A DNA stretch of 64,000 bases from Rhodobacter sp. (GTDB lineage Bacteria > Pseudomonadota > Alphaproteobacteria > Rhodobacterales > Rhodobacteraceae), in contig JACKKE010000001.1 in the NCBI GenBank assembly GCA_020637595.1, forward strand, positions 1 through 64,000, read 5' to 3'. Below are positions 37,028 to 47,332 of the stretch, piece by piece. The notes beneath the pieces were generated by a model. The model was not told the origin of the DNA, did no database searches, and saw only the letters and a program-made list of their open reading frames with translations. The position numbers were made by a program, and so were the translations under genes. How positions within the stretch are numbered: the stretch's first letter is position 1; every line of letters starts with the position of its first letter.

Positions 37028-38218
37028 ATGGATTCGCCCATCCTCATCCTGACCAACGCCCGCCTCGCGCCAGGCTTTGACGCCAGGCCCGGCGCCGTGG
37101 CGATTCAGGGCGGGCGCATCCTCTGGGCCGGGCCGATGGCCGATCTGCCGGCGTTCCCGGGGGCCGAACGCCGCGACCTGCAGGGCCGTATCGTGACCCC
37201 CGCGCCGATCGACTGCCACACGCATCTGGTGCACGGCGGCCACCGCGCCCGCGAATTCGCGCTGCGCCTCGAAGGCGCCAGCTATGAGGAAATCGCCCGC
37301 GCCGGTGGTGGCATCGTCTCGACCGTCGCCGCCACCCGCGCCGCCTCCGAGGACGACCTTGTCGCGCAGGCGCTGCCCCGGCTCGACGCGCTGCTGGCGG
37401 AAGGCGTGGCGGTGGTCGAGGTGAAATCCGGCTATGGCCTCGACATCGACACCGAGTTGCGCATGCTGCGCGCCGCCCGCCGGCTGGGCCGGTTGCGGCC
37501 CGTGCGGATCGTCACCAGCTTTCTGGGCGCCCATGCCCTGCCGCCGGAAGCCGCTGGAAACGCGGATGAATATCTGTCTGACATTTGCCTGCCGGCGCTG
37601 CGTGCCGCCCATGCCGAGGGGCTGGTCGATGCGGTCGACGGCTTTTGCGAAGGCATCGCCTTTTCCCCTGCGCAGATCGCCCGGGTGTTCGACGCGGCCC
37701 GCGCCTTCGGCCTGCCGGTCAAGCTGCACGCCGAGCAACTCTCGCATCTCGGCGGCACCGCATTGGCCGCCCGCTACCACGCGCTCAGCGCCGACCATGT
37801 CGAATACGCGACCGCAGCCGACGCCGCCCTGATGGCCGCCGCCGGCACCACAGCCGTGCTGCTGCCCGGCGCCTTCTATGCCCTGCGCGAGACGCAGCTG
37901 CCCCCGATCGCCGCCTTCCGCGCCCAGGGCGTGCCGATGGCGGTGGCGACCGACGCCAACCCCGGCACCTCGCCGCTGACCTCGATCCTGTTGGCGATGA
38001 ACATGGCCTGCACGCTGTTCCGCCTGACCCCCGACGAGGCCCTGCGCGGCGTCACCGAACACGCCGCCCGCGCGCTGGGGCTGACCGACACCGGCCGCCT
38101 TGCGCCCGGACTGCGCGCCGACCTCGCCGTATGGAACGTCACCGACCCCGCCGAACTCGCCTATCGCATCGGCTTCAACCCGCTCCACTCCCGCTATTTC
38201 GAAGGCCAGGAATGCTGA
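37028..38218 (+). CDS. hutI: Imidazolonepropionase HutI
   Basis: 396-residue amidohydrolase that opens 4-imidazolone-5-propionate to N-formimidoyl-L-glutamate. Metal motif [12 protein letters not shown], substrate segment [37 protein letters not shown] and [11 protein letters not shown], all typical of HutI. The start at 37028 follows CCGGAGACC. First gene of the hutI-H-G-U transcript. Its last bases overlap the hutH start by seven. Confidence 0.96.
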   Translation: MDSPILILTNARLAPGFDARPGAVAIQGGRILWAGPMADLPAFPGAERRDLQGRIVTPAPIDCHTHLVHGGHRAREFALRLEGASYEEIARAGGGIVSTVAATRAASEDDLVAQALPRLDALLAEGVAVVEVKSGYGLDIDTELRMLRAARRLGRLRPVRIVTSFLGAHALPPEAAGNADEYLSDICLPALRAAHAEGLVDAVDGFCEGIAFSPAQIARVFDAARAFGLPVKLHAEQLSHLGGTALAARYHALSADHVEYATAADAALMAAAGTTAVLLPGAFYALRETQLPPIAAFRAQGVPMAVATDANPGTSPLTSILLAMNMACTLFRLTPDEALRGVTEHAARALGLTDTGRLAPGLRADLAVWNVTDPAELAYRIGFNPLHSRYFEGQEC

Positions 38219-39729
38219 TCCTTACCCCCGGGGCCACCACCCTCGACCAGCTTGAAACCCTGTGGCGACAAGGGCTTGCCGCGCGTCTTTCCGATGACTG
38301 CCGCGCCCCCGTGCAGGCCGCAGCCGAAATCGTCGCTGCTGCTGCAGCGGGCCAGACGGCGGTCTACGGCGTCAACACCGGCTTTGGCAAACTCGCCTCG
38401 GTCAAGATCGCGCCGAAAGACACCGCCACCTTGCAGCGCAACCTGATCCTCAGCCATTGCTGCGGCGTCGGCGAGGCACTGGACCCCGCCACCACCCGGC
38501 TGATGATGGCGCTGAAACTCCTCAGCCTGGGGCGCGGTGCCTCGGGCGTGCGCTGGGACATCATCGCTCTGATCGAGGGGATGCTGGCGCGCGGCGTGAC
38601 GCCCGTGGTGCCCGCGCAGGGCTCGGTCGGGGCCTCGGGTGACCTTGCGCCCCTCGCGCATATGACCGCGGTGATGATCGGCGCGGGCGAGGCGATGGTC
38701 GACGGGCAGCGCATGAGCGGCGCACAAGCTCTTGAAAAGGCGGACCTCAGCCCGGTGACGCTGGGCCCCAAGGAAGGCCTCGCGCTGATCAACGGCACGC
38801 AGTTCTCGACCGCGCTGGCGCTGGCCGGGCTCTTCGACGGCTGGCGGTTGATCCGCGCCGCGCTGGTCACCGGCTGCCTCTCGACCGACGCGATCATGGG
38901 CTCGACCGCGCCGCTCGAACCGGCAATCCACAGCCTGCGCGGCCAGAAGGGCCAGATTGCCGTGGCCGATGCGATGCGCGCGCTGATGAGGGGGTCCGAG
39001 ATCCGCGAAAGCCACCGCGAGGGCGACACCCGCGTGCAGGACCCCTATTGCATCCGCTGCCAGCCGCAGGTGCTGGGCGCGGCCGTCGATCTGATGCGCT
39101 TCGCCGCGCAAACCCTTGAAATCGAGGCGAACGCCGTCACCGACAACCCGCTGGTCACGCCCGCGGGCATCCTCTCAGGCGGCAATTTCCACGCCGAACC
39201 GGTGGCCTTCGCTGCCGATATCATCGCGCTGGCGCTGGCCGAGACCGGCGCCATCGCCCAGCGCCGCGTCGCGCTGATGGTGGACCCGACGCTCAGCCAC
39301 GATCTGCCGCCCTTCCTGACCCCCGAGCCGGGTCTCAACTCGGGCTACATGATCGCCGAGGTCACCACCGCCGCCCTGATGAGCGAGAACAAGCACCTCG
39401 CCACGCCCTGCTCGACCGATTCCACCCCCACCTCGGCCAACCAGGAGGATCACGTCAGCATGGCCGCCCACGGTGCGCGCCGGCTGCAGCGCATGGCGCA
39501 GAACCTGTCGGTAATCCTCGGCGTCGAAACGCTCTGCGCGGCGCAGGGGATCGACTTTCGCGCGCCCCTGAAAACCGCGCCCTGCCTGCGGGCCGCGCTT
39601 GATACCCTGCGTGCGCAGGTGCCGCCGCTCGGCCCCGACCGCTTCCTCGCGCCCGAGATCGACACCGCCGCCCGCCTCGTGCGCGCCGATGCCCTCGCCG
39701 CGGCCTGCCAGCTGGAGTTCGCGCTGTGA
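38212..39729 (+). CDS. hutH: Histidine ammonia-lyase HutH
   Basis: 505-residue MIO enzyme that removes ammonia from histidine to give urocanate. The self-cyclising triad Ala-Ser-Gly is at residues 141-143 ([15 protein letters not shown]), and the active-site tyrosine segment is [12 protein letters not shown]. The ATG (ATGCTGA) overlaps the hutI stop by seven bases. A dispersed repeat with two hairpins separates it from hutG. Confidence 0.97.
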   Translation: MLILTPGATTLDQLETLWRQGLAARLSDDCRAPVQAAAEIVAAAAAGQTAVYGVNTGFGKLASVKIAPKDTATLQRNLILSHCCGVGEALDPATTRLMMALKLLSLGRGASGVRWDIIALIEGMLARGVTPVVPAQGSVGASGDLAPLAHMTAVMIGAGEAMVDGQRMSGAQALEKADLSPVTLGPKEGLALINGTQFSTALALAGLFDGWRLIRAALVTGCLSTDAIMGSTAPLEPAIHSLRGQKGQIAVADAMRALMRGSEIRESHREGDTRVQDPYCIRCQPQVLGAAVDLMRFAAQTLEIEANAVTDNPLVTPAGILSGGNFHAEPVAFAADIIALALAETGAIAQRRVALMVDPTLSHDLPPFLTPEPGLNSGYMIAEVTTAALMSENKHLATPCSTDSTPTSANQEDHVSMAAHGARRLQRMAQNLSVILGVETLCAAQGIDFRAPLKTAPCLRAALDTLRAQVPPLGPDRFLAPEIDTAARLVRADALAAACQLEFAL

Positions 39730-39731
39730 GG

Positions 39732-39792
39732 TTCATCTTGCCGAAAATACGCCGGGGGGAGTCGGCGCAGCCGACGGGGGGCAGCGCCCCCC
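39732..39792 (+). repeat. Dispersed intergenic repeat, full copy, inside the hut operon
   Basis: Core CATCTTGCCGAAAATACGC preceded by TT (39732-39752), then a G-tract and two hairpins: GTCGGC-GCA-GCCGAC (39761-39775) and GGGGGGC-AGC-GCCCCCC (39776-39792). It fills the whole hutH-hutG gap. Lacking a T-run it is unlikely to terminate, but it could stabilise the upstream mRNA or lower hutG-hutU expression. Confidence 0.8.
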
Positions 39793-39808
39793 GCAGCGGG
39801 CACCGCCG

Positions 39809-40606
39809 ATGACCCCGGTCGAGATCCTTGAGGGCGAGAGCCCGCTGATCCTCGGCCTGCCGCACACCGGCACGCATCTGCCCGATGCCATCGCCCAACG
39901 GCTCAACGCCCAGGGCCGGCTGCTGACCGATACCGATTGGCATATCGAGCGGCTCTATGCCGGGCTGGTTCCCGGCGCGACCACGGTGCGCGCAACCTTC
40001 CACCGCTCTGTCATCGACGCGAACCGCCCGCCCTCGGGTGACAGCCTCTATCCCGGGCAGAACACCACCGGGCTGGTGCCGCTGACCGATTTCGACGGGC
40101 GGGCGATCTGGACCGATCCGCCGACCCCGGACGATATCGAAACCCGCCGCGCGGCCTTTCACGCGCCCTATCACGCGGCGCTGGCCGCGCAGATCGCCCG
40201 GGTGCGGGCGCGGCACGGCGTGGCGATCCTCTACGATTGCCACTCGATCCGTTCGACGATCCCGTTTCTGTTTCCCGGCACTTTGCCCGATTTCAACATC
40301 GGCACCGTGGATGGCGCCTCCTGCGATCCCCGGGTAACCGAGGCGGTGCTGGAGGCCGTGCGGGCCGCGCCCGGCTATACCCATGTGCTGAACGGCCGCT
40401 TCAAGGGCGGCTGGACCACGCGCCACTACGGCCAGCCCGGGCAGGGCGTGCACGCGATCCAGATGGAACTGGCGCAGGCGACGCATCTCGCCTCGGAAAC
40501 CCCGCCCTTTGCCTATGACCCCGACAAGGCCGAAGCCCTGCGCGCGCCCCTGCGCGCGGCGCTCAATGCCCTTGTCGCCCTCGCGCCTCAGCTTGCGCGT
40601 CCTTGA
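39809..40606 (+). CDS. hutG: N-formylglutamate deformylase HutG
   Basis: 265-residue FGase-family hydrolase that releases formate and glutamate from N-formylglutamate, the last step of the pathway. Family segments are [68 protein letters not shown] and [12 protein letters not shown]. The ATG is only 17 bp beyond the hairpin repeat and its RBS is weak. It overlaps the region just upstream of hutU. Confidence 0.95.
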   Translation: MTPVEILEGESPLILGLPHTGTHLPDAIAQRLNAQGRLLTDTDWHIERLYAGLVPGATTVRATFHRSVIDANRPPSGDSLYPGQNTTGLVPLTDFDGRAIWTDPPTPDDIETRRAAFHAPYHAALAAQIARVRARHGVAILYDCHSIRSTIPFLFPGTLPDFNIGTVDGASCDPRVTEAVLEAVRAAPGYTHVLNGRFKGGWTTRHYGQPGQGVHAIQMELAQATHLASETPPFAYDPDKAEALRAPLRAALNALVALAPQLARP

Positions 40607-40617
40607 TGGAGACCCCG

Positions 40618-42297
40618 ATGACCAACCCCCGCCACAACGCCCGCGACATTTTCCCGCCGACCGGCCCGGAAATCACCGCCAAATCCTGGCAGACCGAAGC
40701 CGCGATGCGGATGCTGATGAACAACCTGCACCCCGACGTGGCCGAGAACCCGCATGAGCTGGTGGTCTATGGCGGCATCGGCCGTGCCGCGCGCACCTGG
40801 GCCGATTTCGACCGCATCGTCGCGGGGCTCAAGGATCTGGAGGCGGACGAGACGCTGCTGGTGCAATCGGGCAAGCCGGTCGGCATCTTCCGCACCCATG
40901 CGGATGCGCCGCGGGTCCTGATCGCCAACTCGAACCTGGTGCCGCACTGGGCGACTTGGGACCATTTCAATAAACTCGATAAGGCCGGGCTGATGATGTA
41001 TGGCCAGATGACCGCCGGGTCCTGGATTTACATTGGAACTCAAGGCATTGTGCAGGGAACCTATGAAACCTTTGCCGAGGCCGGGCGCCAGCATTACGGC
41101 GGCGACCTGCGTGGCAAATGGATCCTGACCGCCGGTCTGGGCGGCATGGGCGGTGCGCAGCCTTTGGCGGCGGTGATGGCCGGGGCCTGCTGTCTGGCCG
41201 TGGAATGCGACGAGACCCGCGCCGATTTCCGCATTCGCACCCGGTATTGCGACGCCAAGACCCACAGCCTCGACGAGGCGCTGGCGATGATCGCGGAGTG
41301 GACCGCTCGGGGCGAGGCGAAATCCGTGGCTCTCATCGGCAACGCGGCTGATGTGTTCCCCGAACTCGTGCGCCGGATGAAGGCGGGCGGGCCGCGCCCC
41401 GACATCGTCACCGACCAGACCAGTGCCCATGACCCGGTGCACGGCTATCTGCCGCTCGGCTGGAGCGTGGCCGAGTGGCGCGCGACGCAGGAGAGCGACC
41501 CCAAGGCGGTGGAGCGTGCCGCGCGCGCCAGCATGAAGACCCATGTCACGGCGATGGTGGATTTCTGGAACGCAGGCGTGCCGACGCTGGATTACGGCAA
41601 CAACATCCGCCAGGTCGCGCTGGACGAGGGGCTGGAAAACGCCTTTGCCTTCCCGGGCTTTGTGCCCGCCTATATCCGGCCGCTGTTCTGCAAGGGGATT
41701 GGCCCGTTCCGCTGGTGCGCGCTGTCGGGCGACCCTGAGGACATCGCCAAGACCGACGCCAGGATGAAGGAGTTGTTCCCCGAAAACGCCCATCTGCACC
41801 GCTGGCTGGACATGGCCGCCGAGCGCATCGCTTTCCAGGGCCTGCCCGCGCGGATCTGCTGGATTGGCCTCGGCGACCGGCATCGGGCCGGGCTCGCCTT
41901 CAACGAGATGGTGCGCAACGGCGAGCTGAAAGCGCCCGTGGTGATCGGGCGTGACCACCTCGACAGCGGCTCGGTCGCCTCGCCCAACCGCGAGACCGAG
42001 GCGATGCAGGACGGCTCGGACGCGGTGTCGGACTGGCCCTTGCTGAACGCGCTTCTGAACACCGCCTCGGGGGCGACCTGGGTCAGCCTGCATCACGGTG
42101 GCGGTGTCGGCATGGGGTTCAGCCAGCACGCGGGGATGGTCATCGTCGCGGACGGCACCGATGAGGCCGCGCGCCGGCTGGAGCGCGTCCTGTGGAACGA
42201 CCCGGCGACCGGGGTCATGCGCCACGCCGACGCCGGCTATGAGATCGCTCGGGACTGCGCGCGCACGCACGGGCTGAGGCTGCCCGCCATTCTGTGA
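40618..42297 (+). CDS. hutU: Urocanate hydratase HutU
   Basis: 559-residue NAD-dependent urocanase converting urocanate to imidazolonepropionate. Typical segments: [72 protein letters not shown] and [14 protein letters not shown]. The start at 40618 (MTNPRHNA) has GGAGA upstream; in-frame TTG and ATG codons at 40603/40606 would lengthen it and overlap hutG. It completes the hut set; no histidine or urocanate transporter is linked. Confidence 0.97.
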   Translation: MTNPRHNARDIFPPTGPEITAKSWQTEAAMRMLMNNLHPDVAENPHELVVYGGIGRAARTWADFDRIVAGLKDLEADETLLVQSGKPVGIFRTHADAPRVLIANSNLVPHWATWDHFNKLDKAGLMMYGQMTAGSWIYIGTQGIVQGTYETFAEAGRQHYGGDLRGKWILTAGLGGMGGAQPLAAVMAGACCLAVECDETRADFRIRTRYCDAKTHSLDEALAMIAEWTARGEAKSVALIGNAADVFPELVRRMKAGGPRPDIVTDQTSAHDPVHGYLPLGWSVAEWRATQESDPKAVERAARASMKTHVTAMVDFWNAGVPTLDYGNNIRQVALDEGLENAFAFPGFVPAYIRPLFCKGIGPFRWCALSGDPEDIAKTDARMKELFPENAHLHRWLDMAAERIAFQGLPARICWIGLGDRHRAGLAFNEMVRNGELKAPVVIGRDHLDSGSVASPNRETEAMQDGSDAVSDWPLLNALLNTASGATWVSLHHGGGVGMGFSQHAGMVIVADGTDEAARRLERVLWNDPATGVMRHADAGYEIARDCARTHGLRLPAIL

Positions 42298-42367
42298 CGG
42301 CGCATTCTCCGAGGCTTTCCAAATGCCTCGCCCCGGCGTAGCCTGATTACACAGGCAGGGACGGGCA

Positions 42368-43594
42368 ATGAACGACAAGGCACGGGATCGGGTCAGACGG
42401 CGGCGGGTGTTCTATGTCCCGGGGTATGATCCGTTCCCGCCGCGGCGCTACCGCGAGCTGTATCGCAAGGAGGGCGCCGAGCAGGCGGCGATCCTGGGCT
42501 ATACCTTTGACATGCGCGCCGAGGCGCCGGGCAGCAGCGGCTATGGCTGGGTGGCCGAGACCGAGATCGCCGGCCAGCGGACCGAGGCGCGGCTCAAGGT
42601 TCTGGTCTGGTCGGATCTGGTGCAGGCGTCGATGCAACGCGGTGTGGCCTCGACCTATCTGCTGATGCTGCGCACGCTGTGGATCTTCTTTTCCACCGGC
42701 GCGCTCTGGGCGATGATCCGGCTCAGGCCGGGGCCGATGCTGGCCGGGCTCTGGCCGGTGGCGATCCTGACCGGGCAGCTGCTGCTGGCGCTGGGCCTCG
42801 GGGCGCTGGTCTGGGCGGGGCTGGCGGCGCTGCTGCCGGGGGGGATCGGGCATCTTGCGGGGGCCGTTGCGGCGGCGGCGCTCGCCGCGGCGTTGTTGTC
42901 GCTGTTCCGGCGCTTTGATGCGCGGCTCAAGGCCTATTACCTGCTCTATGATTTCGCACAGGTCGCCGCCCATCGCGGGGCCTATGCGCCCGATCTCGCC
43001 GCGCGCATGGAGGGGTTCGTCGACGAGGTAGCCGAAGCTCTGACCGACGGCGCGGCGGACGAGGTTCTGATTGTCGGACATTCGTCGGGGGCGGCGCTGG
43101 CGGTGTCGCTGGCGGCCGCGGTCGAGCGCCGGGGCCTGCCCGAGGGCGGCGCGCGTCTGGCGCTGCTGACGCTGGGCCAGGCGATCCCGATGCAGGGCTT
43201 CCTGCCCGATGCGACCCGGCTGCGCACCGATCTGCGGCAGATGGCTGGCAGCAAGACGACGACCTGGGTCGATGTCAGCGCGCGGGGCGACGGGGTGTGC
43301 TTTTGGCTGTGCGATCCGGCGGCGGTTTGCGGTGTCGCGCCAAAGGGGCATCGCTGGCCGCTGGTGATTTCGGCCGCCTTCAGCCAGAGCCTGAAACCCG
43401 AGACCTGGCGCAAGATCCGCTGGCGTTTCTTTCGCCTGCATATCCAGTATCTCGCAGCCTTCGACCGGCCGCGAGATTATGACTATTTCCAGATCACCGC
43501 CGGGCCGATGACACTGGCCGCGCGCTATCGCGGCCGGGCGCCGTCGCCCAGCCTGGAAACCCGTGTCTTCTCGCCGCACCGGGGCGTGGAATGA
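42368..43594 (+). CDS. Membrane-embedded alpha/beta-hydrolase-like protein
   Basis: 408-residue protein I cannot name. The N-terminal VFYVPGYDPFPPRRYRELY looks like a hydrolase first strand and oxyanion loop. Two or three hydrophobic segments follow (about 97-118, 123-157, 160-181). Then comes LIVGHSSGAALAVSLAAA with a GxSxG nucleophile elbow, S239. The acid and histidine of the triad are not certain, although HRWPL and RLHIQYL offer histidines. The membrane insertion between the first strand and the nucleophile elbow is unusual. Its stop overlaps the P450 start by 4 bp, so the two probably act together, perhaps on a lipid. Confidence 0.7.
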   Translation: MNDKARDRVRRRRVFYVPGYDPFPPRRYRELYRKEGAEQAAILGYTFDMRAEAPGSSGYGWVAETEIAGQRTEARLKVLVWSDLVQASMQRGVASTYLLMLRTLWIFFSTGALWAMIRLRPGPMLAGLWPVAILTGQLLLALGLGALVWAGLAALLPGGIGHLAGAVAAAALAAALLSLFRRFDARLKAYYLLYDFAQVAAHRGAYAPDLAARMEGFVDEVAEALTDGAADEVLIVGHSSGAALAVSLAAAVERRGLPEGGARLALLTLGQAIPMQGFLPDATRLRTDLRQMAGSKTTTWVDVSARGDGVCFWLCDPAAVCGVAPKGHRWPLVISAAFSQSLKPETWRKIRWRFFRLHIQYLAAFDRPRDYDYFQITAGPMTLAARYRGRAPSPSLETRVFSPHRGVE

Positions 43595-44976
43595 CCCGGA
43601 TCGTGCCGCCAAAGCCGCCGTCGCGCGATGGCCGCTTTGCCTTTCTGCGCTATGTCCGGGCGTTCCGGCGCGATATTCTGTCGGCCAATCCCGAGCGCCT
43701 CTATCGCGCCAAGATGGCCGAATTCCGCATCCCCTTCCTGCACACGTTTCTGGTCAATGAACCGCCGCTCTGGCGTCACGTCCTGACCGAGCGCCCGCAG
43801 GATTTCCCGAAATCGCCGCGTATGGCGGCGGGGTTGGAGCCCTTGCTGGGGCAGGGGGTGTTCCTGACCAACGGTGCGCACTGGGAGCGCCAGCGCCGCA
43901 TCATCGACCCGGCCTTTGAGGGCGGGCGGCTGCGCGATACCTATCCGGCGATGCTGGCGGCGGGGCAGGCGACAGTGGCGCGGCTGGCGGCGCTGGCCGA
44001 TGGCCCGCCGGTCGAGGTCGAGGCACAGATGAGCCATTCGACCGCCGACGTGATCTTTCGCACGCTATTTTCGATGCCGATCGAGGACGAGACGGCGCAG
44101 GCGGTGTTCCGGGCGTTTCGCACGTTTCAGGGCACACAGCCGCTGCTGAACCTCGGCGCATTCCTGCCCTTGCCGCGCTGGGTTCCACGGCTGCATCGGA
44201 GGGCCACGTTGCGCGCGGCGCGACGGATCCGGGCGCTGACCGGCGCGCTGGTGGATCAGCGCCGCCGGGCGATCGCTGCGGGCACCGCGCCGGATGATCT
44301 GGCGACCAAGATCATGACGACGCGCGACCCTGAGACCGGCCAGACCTTTGGCGACGCAGAAATGGTCGATCAGGTGGCGGTGTTCTTTCTGGCCGGGCAC
44401 GAAACCTCGGCCTCGGTGCTGGGCTGGGCGCTCTATCTGCTGGCGCTGGACCCGGGCCTGCAGGACCGGCTGGCCGAGGAGGCGGCGCGCGAGCTGGGCA
44501 GCGCCCCCGATTTCGCCCCCGATTTCGCCGCTGTCAGCCGGCTGAAACTGGCGCGCGACGTGTTCCGCGAGGCGCTGCGCCTGTATCCGCCGGTGCCGAT
44601 GATGGTGCGGCAGGCCACCTGTCCGGCGGAATTCCGGGGCAGGGCGGTGGAAGCTGGCGCGCAGGTCGTCGTCAGCCCCTGGTATCTGGGCCGCCATCAG
44701 GGGATCTGGGACGACCCCGACGCCTTCTGCCCCGCCCGCTGGTCCACGCCCGAGGGGCGGGTGGCGGCGCGCGACGGCTTCATCCCGTTCTCGGCGGGGC
44801 CGCGGGTCTGCACCGGCGCGGGGTTCGCGATGATCGAGGGGCCGCTGTTGCTGGCGCTGATGGCGCGCGATCTGGCCTTTGCGCCGGTCGCGGGGCGAGT
44901 GCCGCAGCCCGAAGCACAACTCACGGTGCGTTCGCGTGGCGGGATCTGGCTGCAAATCCGCCACCGCCCCGGGTGA
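43591..44976 (+). CDS. Cytochrome P450
   Basis: 461-residue soluble-type P450 monooxygenase. The haem-binding loop FSAGPRVCTGAGFA has C407 as thiolate ligand, the ExxR pair is E327/R330 (REALRLYPP), and the I-helix oxygen-binding motif AGHETS is at 268-273. The closest layout is the CYP102/CYP4-like group that often takes fatty acids or terpenes, but the substrate is unknown. No ferredoxin or reductase gene is adjacent. A 12-bp tandem duplication gives APDFAPDF at 305-312. The start overlaps the upstream hydrolase gene. Confidence 0.94.
   Translation: MTRIVPPKPPSRDGRFAFLRYVRAFRRDILSANPERLYRAKMAEFRIPFLHTFLVNEPPLWRHVLTERPQDFPKSPRMAAGLEPLLGQGVFLTNGAHWERQRRIIDPAFEGGRLRDTYPAMLAAGQATVARLAALADGPPVEVEAQMSHSTADVIFRTLFSMPIEDETAQAVFRAFRTFQGTQPLLNLGAFLPLPRWVPRLHRRATLRAARRIRALTGALVDQRRRAIAAGTAPDDLATKIMTTRDPETGQTFGDAEMVDQVAVFFLAGHETSASVLGWALYLLALDPGLQDRLAEEAARELGSAPDFAPDFAAVSRLKLARDVFREALRLYPPVPMMVRQATCPAEFRGRAVEAGAQVVVSPWYLGRHQGIWDDPDAFCPARWSTPEGRVAARDGFIPFSAGPRVCTGAGFAMIEGPLLLALMARDLAFAPVAGRVPQPEAQLTVRSRGGIWLQIRHRPG
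44502..44525 (+). repeat. 12-bp tandem duplication inside the P450 gene
   Basis: GCCCCCGATTTC occurs twice in direct succession (44502-44513 and 44514-44525), encoding APDF-APDF in a loop before the ExxR helix. In frame, so it is tolerated; it looks like recent slippage. Confidence 0.85.
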
Positions 44977-45020
44977 CGCGCGGAAAATTCACGGGGCGGT
45001 GACTTTTCCCTTGGCCGATT

Positions 45021-45037
45021 GGTAAGATTATTTTACC
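45021..45037 (+). promoter_or_regulatory. Imperfect palindrome upstream of the TRAP operon
   Basis: GGTAAGAT-T-ATTTTACC, 17 bp with one mismatched pair, in an AT-richer stretch about 160 bp upstream of dctP. It is a possible regulator site for the TRAP genes; the regulator is unknown. The rest of the 218-bp gap shows nothing further I can name. Confidence 0.4.
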
Positions 45038-45194
45038 TCTTTGGGGCATGGAGGAGAATCTGTTTCAATCGGGGAACCGGCATCGCGCCGTCACGAGGGT
45101 TGACGCAGGCAGTCCTTCATGTTCGCTTGAAAGGTGCGACCGTGCCCCGTCGGCGTAGACCGCGGGAGATGCTGGCGCTCACAGGGAGAGAAGC

Positions 45195-46226
45195 ATGAAA
45201 AAGATTCTGACCACTACCGCCCTCGTTGCCACGATGGCAGCCGGCGCGGCCTCGGCTCAGCAGCACTGGAACCTGCAGTCGACCTATCCCGGCTCGCTGC
45301 CGCAGCTGGGTGCGCTGGGCATCCGCATTGCCGAACAGATCACCGCCATCACCGGCGGCGAGATCGAGGTGACCTTCCAGAACCCGGGCGGCGTCGTTCC
45401 GGCGCTTGAAGTCTTCGACGCGGTCGGGTCCGGCGCGGTCGAGGCCGGCTGGTCGACCCCCGGCTACTGGGCTGGCCGCGTGCCGGCGCTGCAGCTGCTG
45501 GCTGCGGTGCCGTTCGGCCCGCGCGCCTCGGAATACCTGGCCTGGCTGAAGTTCGGCGGCGGCCAGGAGTTCCTGGAAGAACTCTATGAGCCGCACAACA
45601 TCCACTCGGTGATCTGCGCGGTGATCGCGCCCGAGGCCTCGGGCTGGTTCCGTAACGAGATCCACTCGGTCGAGGATCTGCGCGGCCTGACGATGCGCTT
45701 CTTTGGTCTGGGCGCCAAGGTGATGGAGCGGATGGGTGTCTCGACCCAGCTGCTGGCCGGCGGCGACATCTTCCCGGCGCTGGAACTGGCACCATCGACG
45801 CCACCGAATTCTCGATGCCGGCAATCGACCTGAACCTGGGCTTCTACCAGGTGGCGCAGCACTACTACTTCCCTGGGCTGGCACCAGCAGTCGACCTTCT
45901 TCGACCTGATGATCAACCTCGATCTGTGGGAATCGCTCGACGAGCGCACCCAGCTGATGATCAACACCGTCTGCGACGCCAACATCGCCTATGGCCTGGC
46001 CGAGGGCGAGGCGATCCAGGTCGCCGCGCTGGCCGAGCTGGAGAACGAGCACGGCGTGCAGATCCACCGCTGGTCGGACGAGGATCTGGCGGCGCTGGAG
46101 GCGGCCTGGGACGAGGTTGCGGCCGAGCTGGTGGCCGAGGATGCGGATTTCGCCCGCGTCTACGAAAGCTACACGACCTTCCGTCAGAACTACCGCCGCT
46201 GGCGCGATCTGGCCTATCTGGACTGA
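45195..46226 (+). pseudogene. dctP: TRAP transporter substrate-binding protein (DctP family), two frameshifts
   Basis: Periplasmic solute receptor with signal peptide MKKILTTTALVATMAAGAASA. Corrected length is 343 residues, normal for the family. The frame is broken twice. After LLAGGDIFPALEL (45788) one G is missing from a G-run, sending the frame to a TGA at 45831. The next part is in the +1 frame (MPAIDLNLGFYQVAQHYYFPG). An extra G near 45873-45876 then restores the original frame, which runs on as WHQQSTFFDLMINLDLWESL to the stop at 46226. All three pieces are well conserved, so this is either a very recent mutation pair or two homopolymer sequencing errors. The downstream permease genes are intact. 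Solute unknown; the LNLGFYQVA region is typical of carboxylate/keto-acid binders. Confidence 0.85.
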
Positions 46227-46248
46227 TCGTCCGAGCGTCTGAACCATT

Positions 46249-46282
46249 GGGGCATCCCGCGAGCCGGGATGCCCCGCCTTTT
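46249..46282 (+). terminator. Hairpin/attenuator between dctP and dctQ
   Basis: GGGGCATCCCG (46249-46259), loop CGAGC, CGGGATGCCCC (46265-46275), then GCCTTTT. A perfect 11-bp stem 23 bp after the dctP stop and 33 bp before dctQ. It fits partial termination or 3'-end protection that gives more receptor than permease. Confidence 0.8.
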
Positions 46283-46314
46283 GCGGAATTATTCAGGGGG
46301 GAGGCCGATCGGGC

Positions 46315-47319
46315 ATGGGCACTTTTCTGTCCATTATCACCATCCTTGCATCGTTCGTCATCGTCGTGGTCGATCCGACTTCGATGCTGGTGTTCTATGC
46401 GCTCGGCGTGATCGTGCTGTCGCATATCGGGGCCTTGCTCCTGCGGTCGGGGCCGGGCTGGTTCGCCGCCGCCACCCTGCTGGGCTGGTCCTCGGTGATG
46501 ATCGCAACACCACTGGCGCTGACGGTCACGCAGCTCAACCAGCTGCGCCGCATCGTCCGGCGCGAGCGTGACGGCTGGCAGGAGGCACAGGCGACGCTCG
46601 ATTTCTTCGAGCCGCTGGTGGGCTATGCCACGCCTCTGCTGATCGCCGTCACGGTGTTCTTCATCGTTCTGGCGGTGATCGCCCTGCGCCGCGCGCACCA
46701 GGGATCGTTCCGCTTCATGCTGGACGCCTCCGAGGGGCTGGCCCGTGCCTGCACCCGGGTCGGCATTGCCGCGTCCTTCCTGTTCCTGCCGATGATCGTG
46801 ATCATCCTCTATGACGTCGTGCAGCGGAAATATCTGGGCTGGAGCCCGGATTTCACCAACACCACCTGGTATCAAACCTTCACCTCGACCCGCCTGCAGG
46901 AGATGGAGTGGCATCTGCACGCCGTGCTGTTCCTGATGGCGCTGGGCTTCGGCTATGTGAAGGACGCGCATGTCCGGATCGAGTTGGTGCGCGACATGCT
47001 CAAGCCGCGCAGCCGGGCCTGGATCGAACTGGCGGGCGCGCTGCTGTTCATGGTGCCCTACTGCTATGTGGTGATCGAATACGGCAGCGAGAACGCGCTC
47101 AGGGCCTTCCACATCGGCGAGGGGTCGGACGCGCTGACCGGTCTGCCGCACCGCTTCATCATCAAGGGCTTCCTGCCGCTCGGCTTCGTCTTTGTGGCGC
47201 TGGCCGGGTTGTCGGCGGCGCTGAAGAGCGTGGTCTACCTGTTCGGACCCGCCAGCATGCGCACCGAGGCCGGAACCTATACCGGCGAATCCACCCACGC
47301 CCTGCCGGCCGAATCCTGA
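46315..47319 (+). CDS. dctQ: TRAP transporter small permease (DctQ family), N-terminally extended
   Basis: 334-residue membrane protein, about twice the usual DctQ length. The C-terminal half (about 155-310) is the DctQ domain: LFLPMIVIILYDVVQRKY, LQEMEWHLHAVLFLMALGFGYVKDAHVRIELVRD, and IELAGALLFMVPYCYVVIEYG. The first 150 residues add about four membrane segments (4-30, 45-62, 100-122) linked by a polar loop LNQLRRIVRRERDGWQEAQ. Such extensions occur in some DctQ/M systems, but their purpose is unknown. It lies directly upstream of dctM. Confidence 0.88.
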   Translation: MGTFLSIITILASFVIVVVDPTSMLVFYALGVIVLSHIGALLLRSGPGWFAAATLLGWSSVMIATPLALTVTQLNQLRRIVRRERDGWQEAQATLDFFEPLVGYATPLLIAVTVFFIVLAVIALRRAHQGSFRFMLDASEGLARACTRVGIAASFLFLPMIVIILYDVVQRKYLGWSPDFTNTTWYQTFTSTRLQEMEWHLHAVLFLMALGFGYVKDAHVRIELVRDMLKPRSRAWIELAGALLFMVPYCYVVIEYGSENALRAFHIGEGSDALTGLPHRFIIKGFLPLGFVFVALAGLSAALKSVVYLFGPASMRTEAGTYTGESTHALPAES

Positions 47320-47332
47320 TCGGAAAGACGTT

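Noticed and set aside
43591..44976. P450 as part of a secondary-metabolite gene cluster
   Set aside because: No terpene synthase, PKS, NRPS or tailoring genes nearby; only one coupled hydrolase gene.
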